This document shows, piece by piece, positions 34,492 through 46,747 of a stretch of 64,000 nt of DNA. Origin of the DNA: Tenebrio molitor (lineage: Eukaryota; Arthropoda; Insecta; Coleoptera; Tenebrionidae). How positions within the stretch are numbered: the stretch's first letter is position 1; the number at the start of each line of letters is the position of its first letter. The position numbers and the translations under genes were made by a program. The notes beneath the pieces are model-generated. The model saw nothing but the letters and a program-made list of their open reading frames with translations, did no database searches and was not told the origin of the DNA. The stretch is taken from assembly GCF_963966145.1 (NCBI RefSeq), contig NC_091048.1:30380001-30444000 (forward strand), read 5' to 3'.

Positions 34492-36685
34492 CATTTGATA
34501 TTTTCAATAGTTATTTTTTTTCTTACCTCGAAACTACGTATCAACGTTGAATCTTGTTTTTGTTGCACTTCTTTCGGAGCTATTTTATCACTTATCTGAT
34601 CAAACAGATAATCAAGATAAAATCAAGAAATTTGTTTTCATGTTCGCTTTTAAACTGCAAACATAATTGTCGAAAGCGCACTTGTGAAACAGTCTCATCC
34701 TTTAAAGTAAAGTTCAAGAGCAGCATAATTTTTCCTCTGCTAAATAATTTACGCAGAAAACTTTTCCATACCACTTGCATTAATTCTAAGGATAAAAAGG
34801 AAATATGGCTGTAAAAATCGGTTCATTAGACTCTATTATTCATTTGCACTGGAGGAAATTGTTTAAACTGTTTTAAAAACTAGGTCAGGCGGAGTAAAAT
34901 TATGAAGAACATTTTTTGAAGAGCATAATTTCCTACCAAAACAGACACTGATGGTCCTATTGTAGTGATTAACTGTTTAAACGTGAGAAATATTCAAAAG
35001 TGCGTCACGAAATACTCCTATTTCGCGCGAATTACAGATTCGGCGGTTAGCGCAGGGTTTGTAACAATTGATTGAAAAAGATCTAAATGTCGTCTAAAAC
35101 TTCTGAAAAGATTCAAATGGATTCCAGATTTTTAAGGCCAATTACAAATAGTTTCCTATCATTTTCGATTATAAATGCTCCTTATCGCAAAATTATTATT
35201 CTTTTTTAAAGCACAGATTTTTTGTCCTGTAAAGAGTGATACATAGATTTTTTGTTATAACCGTTGTTGTTTATAAAAACAAGTGAAAACTGTGGAAAAG
35301 CCAAATCTGCACAGAATCAGAGCAAAATCTTTAGCAATATTCCACCCAAATACCCCTGGTGTCAATCCGATTTCTTCCCTTGTTAGAATTGTCTCAAGCA
35401 AAATTTGAGCACATCGAGCTTTATGTTTCGATAAAACTTTTACATAAATAAATCATAGATTGCAACAATTTTTATCTAAATATAAGTTGCGGTATCATCA
35501 AAAACTATTCTATTTCTATTCATTGATAAAGATTAAAAATTGCTGATGCAACAATTTCCTTCATTCTAGCGATGCAGCTTCACGATAAAATTTTTGTGCA
35601 GCGTTGCCAATTTTTCCAAATTAGTGAGAATTGTAAGTCGTACAAAAAAATTAAAAAAACTGGGCCAGCAGTTTGGTAAATGACGCAAATCGCGGGCCCA
35701 AGCCACCCCGTGACAGCGCCGCCCTTCGCCACGTCCTTTCACCCTTTGTGCCGGCATCGATCAAACGCTAATTAACGAGGTAACATCAGCAATCGTAATT
35801 TTTTGTGATTTCGCATCAATTTAATTTGGTGGGAAAATGGTGGTGTAATTTGTCGCGGGGGTGGTCCGCGCTTCGGGGTCGATTAAATATGCAACAAATG
35901 GGTCGGGTCAGCGTTCAGAAACGTCCCGAATCGGCGACGTCGACGCTTCATCGCCTGTACAAACATCCCACGGGATCTTTTCAATAACCCCCTCGACCCT
36001 CTTAGCGCGCGTAATCGTCCCTCACCGCAAACAGGAGCCGGATTTTTCCTTAACTCGATTCCGGATGGACGCAAATTGGTCGATTAATCGGGTCGGTTTT
36101 GTTTGGCTTTTCGTCGTGGATCCTCCACCGGCGGCAAGGGAGCTCCGGCGTTATGTTTAATGAACACCAATTAACTCTAGTGCTTTAACGATAAATTGGC
36201 TTGATTTAATAATTGGAAGGTGCTCGGCGATGTTGCGTGACATTAACAGGTGGTCCGCATTTGTTTGCTTTTAATGGCTTTTCTCTCTTCTAATTGGGAG
36301 TTTTTCGGATTCTGGAGCGACGAAAGGAATTTTAACGAGGCCGGTTCGGGAAACCGGAGCGACACCGCGAACCACCCCGCGGAACGGCCAAATTGTTTTT
36401 TCTGAATTATCGCAGCTTACAAATAAAACTTCATTAGCGGAAGGGTGTTTTGCATGTAGTGCTCCCCGGAGGCGCTCTACATCGGCAAGAAGTCCCACTT
36501 GCGAACGTTCATAATTTAGGGACTTTGCAAGTTTCTGCTGAAAAGCTCAAGCCCGGAAAAGCTGCTCTGAAAGCTCCAATAAACAAGTTCAATTGAATCC
36601 TAATAAATAGTAAAAAAAAATTTAAAATGTTGGTTTATTTGAAATTGTTATGTATTTTTCATTCGATTAACCAAGTAATAGTATA
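34492..36685. other. Intergenic, no gene recognised
   Basis: AT-rich to 35.6 kb, then GC-richer to 36.5 kb. The GC-richer part has only short overlapping frames on both strands. Confidence 0.45.
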
Positions 36686-37651
36686 CAGGGTGATTCCTCT
36701 CATAAAGCCGGTCGCAAAATGAGCCTTAAAAAAAGAAAGAAAGAAGTTTATTTAGCAAATTGCTACCAAATTACATTACAGGGTGTCGCAAAATTCGCGA
36801 ATTCCGAATTCAAAGCGTGGTGGGGAAGGACCCAGTGGAGCTCGAAAAATTCGCTCTTCCTGAATAATGTATAAGCACTTTAATTTTGTTCAATACATAG
36901 CAGTCTTCATATCCACAGTGACAAAATACTATTCTAGCTACGTTGCCGTTCCATTTTTAAGAAAAATTACAAAAATTTTAGATTTTTTTACTCCCCAGTA
37001 AAGCTATTCTTCAAAAAATTGTTTTACGTTATTATTTTTCACAATCATCTACACCATAAATAACAATAAACACTGAACTTTTCAGCGTGTATTTGAAGAA
37101 AACGCAGTTCAAAGAGTGCACCTTCAGACCAATGTATCTTTGTGGGGGGAGTTCCGATTTTTTTTTATTTCCATATCTGGACTACTGAAGTAATCCCCTA
37201 CGACGCTCTGAATTCGGAATTCGCGAATTTTGAGACACCCTGTATATCGAGTAAAAAAAAAAGAATTGAGAAAAATGTACATATCTGATTTTTCGAAAAA
37301 ATTACTTTCGGCCGGTATAATTTATTCTAAAAAAAAATTTTTTTACGAGCAGATATTACATATTTAAGATAAAACACTGTTTTTTCAAAAAATTTCATGT
37401 TTAAATTTTTGCATCAGAATGTGGCTAATGGCGTATAAAATCAATATCTGCAATTCGTTTCGAAAAATGTTTGATAGTTTTTGAATTAAATCGATTTTAA
37501 TGGAAAAATTGCTTTTATTGGTAGTTTTTGGCTTCTGGTCTTGTAAATCTTCTTCAACAACGGCCACCCTGTAAAACTGACCTAATATGAAAACGCAATC
37601 ATAATTTTTAAGGCCAATTTTGCCACCGGCGGTAAAAGATGAATCACCCTG
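36686..37651. mobile_element. TA-flanked TIR element, 966 bp, host to another MITE
   Basis: The ends are CAGGGTGATTCCTCTCATAA and, on the other strand, CAGGGTGATTCATCTTTTAC, with related sequence for about 60 bases inward and TA on both outer sides. It contains the separate 464 bp element at 36779-37242, so the outer element is older. Confidence 0.75.
36779..37242. mobile_element. MITE family F, copy 1 (464 bp), nested
   Basis: The ends CAGGGTGTCGCAAAATTCGC and CAGGGTGTCTCAAAATTCGC (opposite strand) extend through GAATTCCGAATTCA, flanked by TA. The second copy is at 43669-44049. Confidence 0.85.
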
Positions 37652-37699
37652 TATTATGTTATTAGGAGCAAAAATGAAGTTTTATGTGCCTTGAACCTC

Positions 37700-38300
37700 T
37701 TGCGTTGTTTTTGATCATCACTCGATGACGAAAACATTTTTTTCTAACTTGTCCTGTAGTTTTTTTCAAAATTTTTCGTAAGACATTTTATCATACATTT
37801 GACAATTATTAATTTTGTGCATTTCCTTGTAAAATGTGTTCGAAAATAAATAGATTCTAAAAGAATGAAGAGGAAATTTTTGTTTTAATTTTTAATACCA
37901 CTCAAAAATATTTTCCAAAAAATATAAACAGACTTAATCAGTGTAATGTCCCTCATTTACTATTTTCAAGTCTTAATAGAAGAATTTTGGAGTCTGATAT
38001 TCCTTTCATTTTTTTAATAGAATTATGCCATAAATGTAAATACCCTAGAAAAAATGTTTTAGCTTGATTTGAAATGTCTGCATCAACTAGGTCATCACTC
38101 GATAAAGATAACATTCTTTGAACAATTATTTGTTAACTTGTCAAATAACATTTTTTCGTAAACTACCTAAAACACCTTATCACACATTTCACAATTTCGA
38201 TTTACATTTTTTTTTGATAATATCAGTTTTGGCATTTAAGTGCATTTCATTGTAAAATGTGTTTCGGGGATAAGTTCAAAAAGGATCTAACAAATGAAAG
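37700..38300. repeat. Diverged tandem duplication, ~390 bp offset
   Basis: Sequence from about 37710 (ATCATCACTCGATGACGAAA...) to 37870 resembles about 38090-38300 (GTCATCACTCGATAAAGATA...). Shared features are AACTTGTC, TTTTTTCGTAA, CATTTGACAATT-like blocks and TTGTAAAATGTGTTCG. Many indels separate them, so this is old. Confidence 0.5.
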
Positions 38301-38420
38301 GAAATTTGTAATGTACAACCGAGTAGATATTTTCACATATTATATCCCAAGTGCAAAATTTTTTATCGGAAAATTTTTTGCTAATGAACGAAAACATTCA
38401 CAAATGAGGTCAGAAGACCA

Positions 38421-38475
38421 ATTATTAGCAAATAAGAGCACGAGACGAAGTCGAGGGCTTTTATTTGATAATAAT
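38421..38475. repeat. Palindrome around GCACGAGACGAAGTCGAGGG
   Basis: ATTATTAGCAAATAAGAGC pairs with GGGCTTTTATTTGATAATAAT around the centre. Its layout is like the 18.6 kb foldback and the palindrome at 41304-41355. Confidence 0.55.
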
Positions 38476-38718
38476 TGTTCTTTTGACCGAATAATTTATG
38501 GATGTTTGAGTTGAGTTTTATCGGGTTATTTTTTGTTTTCTCGTTTTGATTGGTCAATATTTGTCACGCAATTGGTTGTTAAACATATGAAGGAAATAAT
38601 AAAAAAAAAACGAATAGATAAAGTCCAATTAAGCAACGCAATGTCAGGGGAACTCTTCGACTATTTGATTGACATATTTTATCGTATCTGTCATGACATT
38701 CCCATTTTTTCTTCTTAC

Positions 38719-38837
38719 TGATATGAGTATTTTGACTTTTGAATACTTCACTCTGCAGGATCTGCTCCAGAGATAGCAGTTTGCAAAGTGTATCGATAAC
38801 ATCAAACATATTTTTTCGAATATCACTGCACTCCAAA
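38719..38837 (-). CDS. Possible isolated exon (unidentified)
   Basis: This 119-base minus-strand stretch follows a good acceptor (cacgacattgcag) and ends at a strong donor (gtaaga). It encodes LECSDIRKNMFDVIDTLCKL then LSLEQILQSEVFKSQNTHI, a plausible helical peptide. No matching neighbouring exon was found and codon bias is weak, so it may be chance. Confidence 0.25.
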
Positions 38838-40775
38838 CTGCAATGTCGTGATAATCGACCCGGTGTGTCTCCGTCCTCGTAGATGGTGTCCAAGCCGGTC
38901 AATTATCCTCCCCTTGCGGAACTTCCCGTGAATGCAACAGTGTCAACAGGTGACAAAGTCGTTGGTGGGGATGTCCCCGCATGAATGGTGGGGAGGAGCG
39001 TCGGTACGGTTTCGCACTCCGGAGCGTAGCGCAGAAATCCGTGTCCGACTCCGGTAACCGGAACGCACACGCTCTGGATTGCATACTAGTCAACACTGTC
39101 CCTCCGCGTCACAAACATCGCCGACCCATGGAAGACTCCGCAACTCCGCCGCATCACCAGACCGACTCCCGGTCCCCAAAAGTCGCAACTCCATCGGACA
39201 AATTAAAAACCGCCGAAGAATTAACTTTAGTGGCGCGTCTCCCCTCACTTAATTAATTCGGCACCGATTTTATGGGATAGTAAAGCGGCGTCTAATACCC
39301 GATCGTTGAATTTATACGAATCAATTATAGTCGAGTGGTGGCTTGTTTTCCTTAATTATTTAACCCCGCTCCTGCTTATAGAACGTCACCGGGCCTCGAC
39401 GGGGGCGCAACGTGAATCAGTGGGGAAAAATGTGCTGAACGAGGGACATGTCGATCATAAACAGTAATCACGTGGGGGCCATCGCCGAAAATCACTGCCC
39501 CCTACCGCACAATTCGCCTGGACCTCATAAAAAACCGATTCGACTGAAAAATGTCATTAGCAAAGCAGAAGCTTTCGATTCGCTGCACCTCAAACCATGC
39601 GAAGTAAGTGGGTAGTTTTAAGATTTTTTTAAACACTCTGTAACGCTGTGTGATTACTCGACTGGATTGATCTGGATGCGGTGGCGTGCAAAATCTTCAT
39701 CCCGGAGCCGATTGCGCAAAAACAATTAACCAAAGCTCCGATATCTATTTTTCCCACAATATTTGTGTGTTTTTTTTTTTGGAAAATTATGACTTTTGCC
39801 TTTTAGCCGAAATGAATTTATGCACTGCGGAGGAAATCCTGCCATTAATAACCACAGCCGACTATATTTTACAATCAAGCTACAGTTGAAATTTTGAATG
39901 AAAATTTATTTCCACCCGGATTCAAAACCAATACTGTTAAGCTCGTCATTTTTTAATTTTTATTATACATAACCCCCAATTCTCAATTTTACATTGTACA
40001 CAGTTCTGGTACAGATCCAGTTTTGCATTTTATTTTTGTACGCAATAAACTCCCCAATTAGACCGATTCTTGCCTGCACGAGTGGTACCCGCCGGATTAT
40101 TTCGCGCCGGATGGCGGTCACGTGAGGACCTCATCGAGTATGGACGCACCGTCGCCCGATTACCATACAAACCCCACCTGAGCCTCTTTGATGTTTGCTT
40201 TCGCGTCAACCCTGAAATATCGCTATTACACAGAGGGTTCAGGTGTGCACTGCAGATTATACTCCGGGTACAGTTCTTTGCACGCCGTACCGTGCCCTCA
40301 AGACTGTCAGATTTGTTGACAGAAACGTCGGAAAATTTTCTATAACAACAACCGTTGTTATGGTTGCCTGGTTGTGTCATTTTTCTCCGAAACTCGCTGT
40401 TAACGATCGTGATATTGCACATGAGGAGGTTGCGTGAGGTGTTGATGCAATTTGGGTTTCTAGAGTCTCTTAAATTTGTTTTTGTTCTAAAAATTTTAAT
40501 CTCGTTTGCGACATACGAATCAAGAAGTGGTGTCAATCGATATCGATATCTTGTCGTGCAAACTCTTTTTCATTGTTCCTCCTACGAAAGTGTAAGTTTC
40601 TATTTTAATAAGGCGACTGAAAGCGAAAGTAAAACATGCTGGGGGATCGGTTGCTAGCTATGAAAAACGACGACAAAAAAGGAAAAATGTCAAAAACATC
40701 ATTCGTTGCACACCATTTAATGAAATTTTCATAAGCTTTGGAATTGTCCGGCAACACACTTCTGCACGCAATATA
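38838..40775. other. Mostly intergenic, mixed GC content
   Basis: GC-richer patches at 38.9-39.5 kb and 40.05-40.3 kb hold several overlapping short frames. Only the weak exon candidate listed separately has splice-like edges. Confidence 0.35.
40055..40182 (+). CDS. Possible terminal exon, Tyr/Pro-rich
   Basis: After an acceptor-like ccccaattag, the plus frame reads TDSCLHEWYPPDYFAPDGGH, VRTSSSMDAPSPDYH and TNPT, then TGA. The Tyr/Pro/Ser composition resembles the tail of a transcription factor or other regulatory protein. A possible upstream donor (gtaagt at about 39606) does not clearly join in this frame. Two other frames are open here, including a 168-codon minus-strand frame, so the call is weak. 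Confidence 0.22.
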
Positions 40776-41160
40776 CAGGGTGTTAGTAAATGGTTGGGAA
40801 TAAATTTCAGGGTGAATTCCTTACGACAAATGTGACTTAAAACCTAAATAAAGTTTTTCGAAAAAATTAGTAGTTTTCTCAAAAAAAAAATGTAGTCCGC
40901 TGTTGCAGAATTTCCCTAATTAGTTCATTTGTCTGCCTATAATCGCATTAGTTTTGATTTTTTTTTTAATTCAACGTTCCACACCATTATTATTTTGCAG
41001 TAAAAAAAAATACGGATATGCCAGAATACATTTATTTTTATTTTTTTATTTTTTTGAGAAAACTACTCATTTTAACGAAAAACTTTATTTAGGTTTTAAG
41101 CCACATTTTTCATAAGGAATTCACCCCGAAATTTATTCCCAACCATTTACTAACACCCTG
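40776..41160. mobile_element. Foldback MITE, 385 bp, ~115 bp TIRs, TA-flanked
   Basis: The ends are CAGGGTGTTAGTAAATGGTT on both strands. Inverted repeats stay about 90% matched for about 115 bases, through GGGAATAAATTTC and CTAAATAAAGTTTTTCG. TA lies on both outer sides. Confidence 0.9.
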
Positions 41161-41303
41161 TATGCAGCTTCTTCAATGAAATGCATTTTAAACTAAATTA
41201 TGACCAAGTATTCAACGACAACGATATTTGATAAATGTCATAAAATAATGTTTTTGTATTGTAACTAATAACGTTAGCAACAAGCCAGCTTATACTAATT
41301 GGA

Positions 41304-41355
41304 GTTTTTAAATAACCTCGGCTACGCTTATGCTTCGCCTCGGCCATTTAAAAAC
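41304..41355. repeat. Short palindrome (CCTCGGCTACGCTTATGCTT centre)
   Basis: GTTTTTAAATAACCTCGGC pairs with GCCTCGGCCATTTAAAAAC. It may be the remaining core of a foldback element. Confidence 0.5.
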
Positions 41356-41422
41356 ACCTCGCAGATAAAAGTAAACTTTCGCAGCTTGTAATGTAAATAA
41401 CTATTCTACAAACGGCTTCTGA

Positions 41423-41532
41423 CGAGTTGTCGAGTCGCCAGAAATTACTCCAGAAACTTGTTCTCTTATTTGGGGAGTTCCTCAAGGGTCATCATTAGGT
41501 CCGCCTCATTTCCGAGTACTCCGCGATTTTTT
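41423..41532 (+). pseudogene. Possible reverse-transcriptase fragment (GVPQGSSLGP)
   Basis: A short plus frame reads ESPEITPETCSLIWGVPQGS then SLGPPHF. The GVPQGS.LGP..F string is the conserved palm-domain motif of non-LTR retrotransposon reverse transcriptases. The frame is closed by TGA on both sides within about 37 codons, and no other RT motif such as YADD is nearby. It is either a very small relic or chance. Confidence 0.4.
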
Positions 41533-43198
41533 CTGAATTCCGCGTTCCCCTCTTTATTGTTCGTTTCTATTCCTGTCGAACTAAATCCGACTGACGTTAA
41601 AGAATTCGTGCAACCGACAGATTCGCACGAATCGAGTCGATTTATTAACATGAAGCTCATACCGGAACTGCAGCGATTATTATCCCGAGCTACACCATTG
41701 CATGTAAATTTTCTTGTCATGTTCGACACGAAAACTAATTAGAGCGATTGAAGCTTGTTATTGTTCGGAGGCCTCCAGGCTAATATCGAGTAAATTAGTT
41801 GCTAACCTCCGATGATACACCGAATCTGTCTTCACGACGGCGGATCAGCTCGGCTTTTGATTAATTTTTGCCTTGTTGAGGGGAAATAGACGCGACTTCA
41901 TTACAGTTTGAGCGGAAATTGCAAAAAACAACCGACGTATGGGAGTTTCGCGATTTTTCAGGCGGAAACACCGATCGAATCGAATTTTTCCGGCTCGTAA
42001 ACGCCGCTTTTACGCAAAACACCTGTTCGAGTTGTGGTTTTTTGTTCTTAAATTAAAATCTCGTCGAATATTGAACGGAAAATGCGGCGGATTTGGTCGC
42101 TTCAAAATCTGTCAAGTGTGCTCTCAATTTTCCTTGTGTGAAAAATTCATTTCGCAAAACACTTGATGATGCAACCGCAGAGGAATACTGTGCGGGTTTG
42201 AGATCATCGAATTATGCAATTGGGGAAATTGTAAATATTTGTGTTTGCCATAAAAACCGGATGAGTAAGACCAGGATTCAGTTCGAGTGTAGCAAACGTG
42301 CACCTGTGGGTTAATTCGATTTGGTCGCGTCGTCGTAAACCCACCTTAACGGCTAAATAACAAGATTCTGGACCAATAAAGATAAGTTTTTATCGTCGGT
42401 GATTTAATCCGTCGTAAATGTAGGTGGCGCTGAAAAAGCTCGCATCGCCGTTTCCGGTCATTGTGGAGCTTTGCGAAATTAACAGATAATTAGGAGGAGA
42501 GTCCCGGACCGGGATGCACTTGTGCGGGCTTAAGGCGGACGATTAATCAACTTGACAAATATTTGCTCGCAAATTAAACGTTGCTTTAAGGCTCACACAT
42601 TAATCAAAACAAGGGGGCGGCGAGGAAGCCGACTGGAGGCGGTTGTATTTTTTGCTCACTTGCAACGCGGAATCGCCGACTTTTCGAAAGGACACGACTT
42701 ATTCAATTATGACTGGACAGGAACGATCTGCTGAGGGACGTGGGGCTTCGACGGAAGCCCCACACGCCGCGTTATTCTATTGTTTCGTGAACATTTTAGC
42801 CGATTGGAAAAGCGAGTTTTACACCGCGAATACATTTGAGTTGACGTTGACGCTTGAAAAATCCGAAATGTGATGTTTTAAAGCTGTCGGTTTTAGATGC
42901 GCAACGGTTGAGTTCTCATGAATTTTTCCGATTCTCTTTACCTCAAATGCAACAAAAACAAACTTCCCAATGCTCAACTGCCAGGTTTGTCACATGTAAT
43001 CCAGGTTGTTGACGCGGAACGTCTCGGTGTAACAAGATGATGCACAGCACACATTGCGAAAGAGGCCAGAGGCCCTACCGAGGTGAAAAACCAAGAGTGT
43101 AACATTTATATAATTATAATTGTCACATTCTAAAGAAATCATCTCACGAGGATTTTGCTGCAGATTTATTTATTTATTTTGTAATATACAGGGTGTAT
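41533..43198. other. Intergenic, no gene recognised
   Basis: Short overlapping frames only. Composition is closer to unique sequence than to the AT-rich element blocks. Confidence 0.45.
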
Positions 43199-43578
43199 CT
43201 GAAATACATCTGTTAATTTTAACGAAGTGAAAGAACTCACCAATTTATGAAACTTTTCTCTATAACATTTTGACAAATTCGCAAAAGTTTTCCAAGATTT
43301 TTTGCCTCCCAATTTTTACCAAACGAGTCGTTTTGTGTGATTAATTAGTCTTTTTTTTTGATAACCATGAGAATTCTAATTTTGATTATTTAATTTTTTG
43401 TATAACAATGTAACTTTTTTGACTAGGCTCCGTTTCTATAACAACAGGAAATTATCGCCCTTACCCATAGGCGGGTATATTTTGATGGCTAATTTCAAAT
43501 TCAAATAGAAAAGAAAGTTTCATTTAACAAGCTCTGCAATGTGTTAAAATTAACACACGTATTTTAGATACATCCCTG
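43199..43578. mobile_element. TA-flanked MITE, 380 bp
   Basis: The ends CAGGGTGTATCTGAAATACA and CAGGGATGTATCTAAAATAC (opposite strand) continue through GTTAATTTTAAC and are flanked by TA. It is mariner-like and non-coding. Confidence 0.82.
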
Positions 43579-43668
43579 TATATCGTGTCAGATACATTTT
43601 GTAAAATATCGTCTGATCAAGAAAATTTGTAATGTTCGTGATTGAAGTAAACCGATAATTTTCAAATA

Positions 43669-44049
43669 CAGGGTGTCTCAAAATTCGCGAATTCTGAATT
43701 CAGAGCGTGGTAGGGAAAGACCCAGTGGAGCTTGAAAAATACTTGGAAAAAAAATCGCTCTTCCCGAAGAAGATATAAGCGCTTTAATTTTGTTCAATAC
43801 TATTCTAGCTACATTGCCGTTCCATTTTAAGAAAAATTACAAAAATTTAAGATTTTTTTACTCCAAAGTAAGGCTATTTATCAAAAAATTGTTTTAAGTT
43901 AATATTTTCCACAATAATGTACACCATAAATAACAATAAACATCTTTGTGGGGGGAGTCCCGATTTTTTTTTTATTTCCATATTTGGTCTACTGAAGTGA
44001 TCCCCTACAACGCTCTGAATTCTGAATTTGCGAATTTTCGGACACCCTG
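43669..44049. mobile_element. MITE family F, copy 2 (381 bp)
   Basis: The ends CAGGGTGTCTCAAAATTCGC and the complement of a CAGGGTGTCCGAAAATTCGC form are flanked by TA. It is the same family as 36779-37242 but about 80 bases shorter internally. Confidence 0.85.
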
Positions 44050-46469
44050 TAGATTTGAAAAAATAAAAAATACGTGAATTAAAAAAATTGCTTGAAGACA
44101 TTTAGCACACATTTATTTTTTAAATTGGAATAATATGTATTGCACGAACGACTGTCAGAAAACACATAGGCTAGAAAGTAAGGTTAGGAAGTTGACGTTC
44201 TACAAGAAAAAGTACAGCATCTCCAAGGCTGACTCGATTACAGATTTTGTTGACGATACACTAGAAACTAAACTAAACAACAGGATTAAAGTTGTAAACA
44301 ATCTAAAATTCTGAAGATCTGAACAAGAATCGATGACGCTTCTTAAGATTTAAAAGAATTTTGAAATTTTTTATTTTCTTCGATTTTTATCATTTTCAGT
44401 TGAATTCAAAACTTTGCGAATGTGTCAAATTACTCGGTAATCTGATAAAATTGCGTAACTGCCTTGACAAAGACCCTCTTGAGAAGCTTTCAGACAATCG
44501 CTCTCGACACTTATCACGTTGCTCCCAAGGACGCCGTTACTACCAAAAATAAACAATTAATTCCACAACTCTTGTCTGGTCATCTGATGATGGTTTTAAT
44601 CGCTCTTCCACAAACATGAATCAGGGATTTTTGCAGCACTGCGACCTTTTGGCGCTAATCGGTGCGGTGGCGGCTCCTTCGGCGGTTGCACGATCTGCGT
44701 TTCCGGCTCACCGTTTTGCGGCGGTTTCCCCGCCATGCGGGTCGCATCCATGAAAGAACCGCGAAATTCCCCCAGATGGTTCCGAATCGAAGGCACATCT
44801 CGGACGATAACAAACCCGCGAAAAACCACGCGATTATGTGACCTCTTCGGCGAGGGCAACAGCCTCGACCGTGCAGGTGAACGTGATCGGATTCGGGTCC
44901 CGACTAGGGTTTTTCGGTGGCGTCATCGCATGTGCATCTAGACTGGTGCAGCTCAAGTTTTCAGGAACTGTAATCGTGACAAGCTTGATGGAAATTCAAG
45001 GAATGCGAGGGAATTGACTGTAATTTACCCAAGAGTTTTTCGAAAAACGAAATCGATCGACACATTTTTGAATTTTTTATAACGCTAAAATAAGGAAAGC
45101 TTGGCGGATTGGATATTTAGTTGGTTGACGTTGACATTTACGCAGTTGCGCCACCTGGTGGCTGCACCGGAATCAATCTTTGGCAGCACCTGCACCGCAC
45201 TGCCCATTCTCCTCCTCGGCTCAATAAAATTCAAAAATGTTTATTTGGGCCAAAATTACGAGCCCGAGCGGGAACCTCACGTCGGAACTGTAATATCGCC
45301 TCGTCATTCGTCATCGCATGAATACACAGCGTCGTAAAAAAATTAAATCTTTTCCGCCGACATGAATATTTTATTAAAAAAAAAATGAAACGACTTGTAC
45401 CTCGTGATTTTTATTAAACAAACATCTCCGGTCACAAGACCCGTACATCTGACGTACCTTTCTACAAACAGATCGTGAACAAACAACGATGGGTGGTCAG
45501 CGAGATCGGGGGTGAAGTGGCAACGTCGCAATGTATCGTTTTCATAAACGATCTGAAATTATTTATAATGAGGAAAAGTGAGGCGAATGGAGCGAGTTTC
45601 ATGACCTGGGTGCTAATTTACAGCACGTGTTTACAGAAAGAGAGACGCGAAGTTGTTGTCACTGTCGACGGAACCGTTGCGACAACAAACTAGTTGACAA
45701 ATGTTCGTTTGTTTTTTGTAGCGGTTGTAGCGAATCTGGGCACGTGATCGCGAGACACTGACTCACATCAGAATGGAAATTCGCTTGTTGTTCCATTTGG
45801 AGATTTGGACCTGTTCGTGCTTGCTGCAATGTTCTGTACTGATAAAATTACAGCAATCGGTGGTCTCGATAATGCAACGACTGCGCTCGCTTTTGCAAAA
45901 TTTTTAACCAACGGACGGATGAAAACACTTAATACCGCTTTGAACCGATGGACTTTCCGATTTTGGTGTTTTGTCTCTTTTCTAGCACATCGCAGAGGTA
46001 CAATAAAAATTTCGAGAGCAAGATCAATATGAGACATTGTTATGCACTTTATCGTGGATCTCGAGAACATGCTGAGATAACTGTAATAAAACACAATTCT
46101 TTAATGCAAACGTTTTATCAGAATGTGTCACCATCAGGGTAAAGATAGTCCCGGACAAACACAAACAGCTCCAAGAACAAGGAAAAAGTCCCCCCAAAGA
46201 GACTGGACCGTTTCCGCGGCGCCTGTCCACCTGGGTCGAATTTTCCGCGAATAGAATAGGTCCGCGGGAGGACCGCTGCGGCGCGCCCCAAGAGCAACGC
46301 GCCTCCGCTCTTTCCCGTCGTGGCGACTCGATTTTCCCCAGTTTTGGGTGATTAGGCTTTTTCCCGAAAAGCTGCCTTCGTTACGTGACCGACTCCTGGT
46401 GCCGCGCTCGACAGCGTCACTGCGGTTTGGCCGCGCCGAGTAGGAATTTTCGCGCTCCGCACACACTTG
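44050..46469. other. Upstream region of NOS, no firm gene
   Basis: A GC-rich patch at 44.6-44.95 kb is open on both strands. The minus strand reads MDATRMAGKPPQNGEPE and ends CLWKSD; the plus strand has a Gly/Cys-rich frame. Neither has complete splice support. A patch at 45.1-45.3 kb is similarly ambiguous. The last few hundred bases are probably NOS regulatory DNA. Confidence 0.35.
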
Positions 46470-46507
46470 TATATATAAAATGGCAAAATTGTCGGCCGCC
46501 TTCAGTT
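46470..46507 (+). promoter_or_regulatory. NOS core promoter: TATA box and initiator
   Basis: TATATATAAAA lies at 46470-46480 and an initiator-like TTCAGTT at 46501-46507. Taking the A at 46504 as +1 puts TATAAA at -30, the standard spacing. The implied 5' UTR is about 136 bases up to the ATG at 46640. Confidence 0.6.
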
Positions 46508-46639
46508 TTGATCCGGTGTTCGAGTAATTGCGATCGAGTTTTCCCACGTTCTGTCGGTCGAATTTTTTCGTCGTCGGATCTGTTTCGGGACCTTGGGCCG
46601 GTCCTCGTGAGAAAACCGAAGAACAAATAAACCGGCGCC

Positions 46640-46747
46640 ATGAACGTCGCCAAGAAAAACAGCAAGAACGCGGCGATCTGCGCCAGAAATTATGCCAACA
46701 GGGAGAAGGACGTCTACGACACCCTCCACGTCAAGGGATTGAAAGAG
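46640..46747 (+). CDS. Nos: NOS coding exon 1
   Basis: This 108-base exon encodes MNVAKKNSKNAAICARNYAN then REKDVYDTLHVKGLKE and ends at donor gtaaag. YDTLH matches the conserved stretch just before the NOS zinc cysteines. The ATG is the first after the inferred transcription start. Confidence 0.88.

Noticed and set aside
44596..44941. Gene candidate in the GC-rich patch (MDATRMAGKPPQNGEPE)
   Set aside because: Both strands are open and neither has matching splice sites or a recognisable product. It was kept only as a note on the NOS upstream region.
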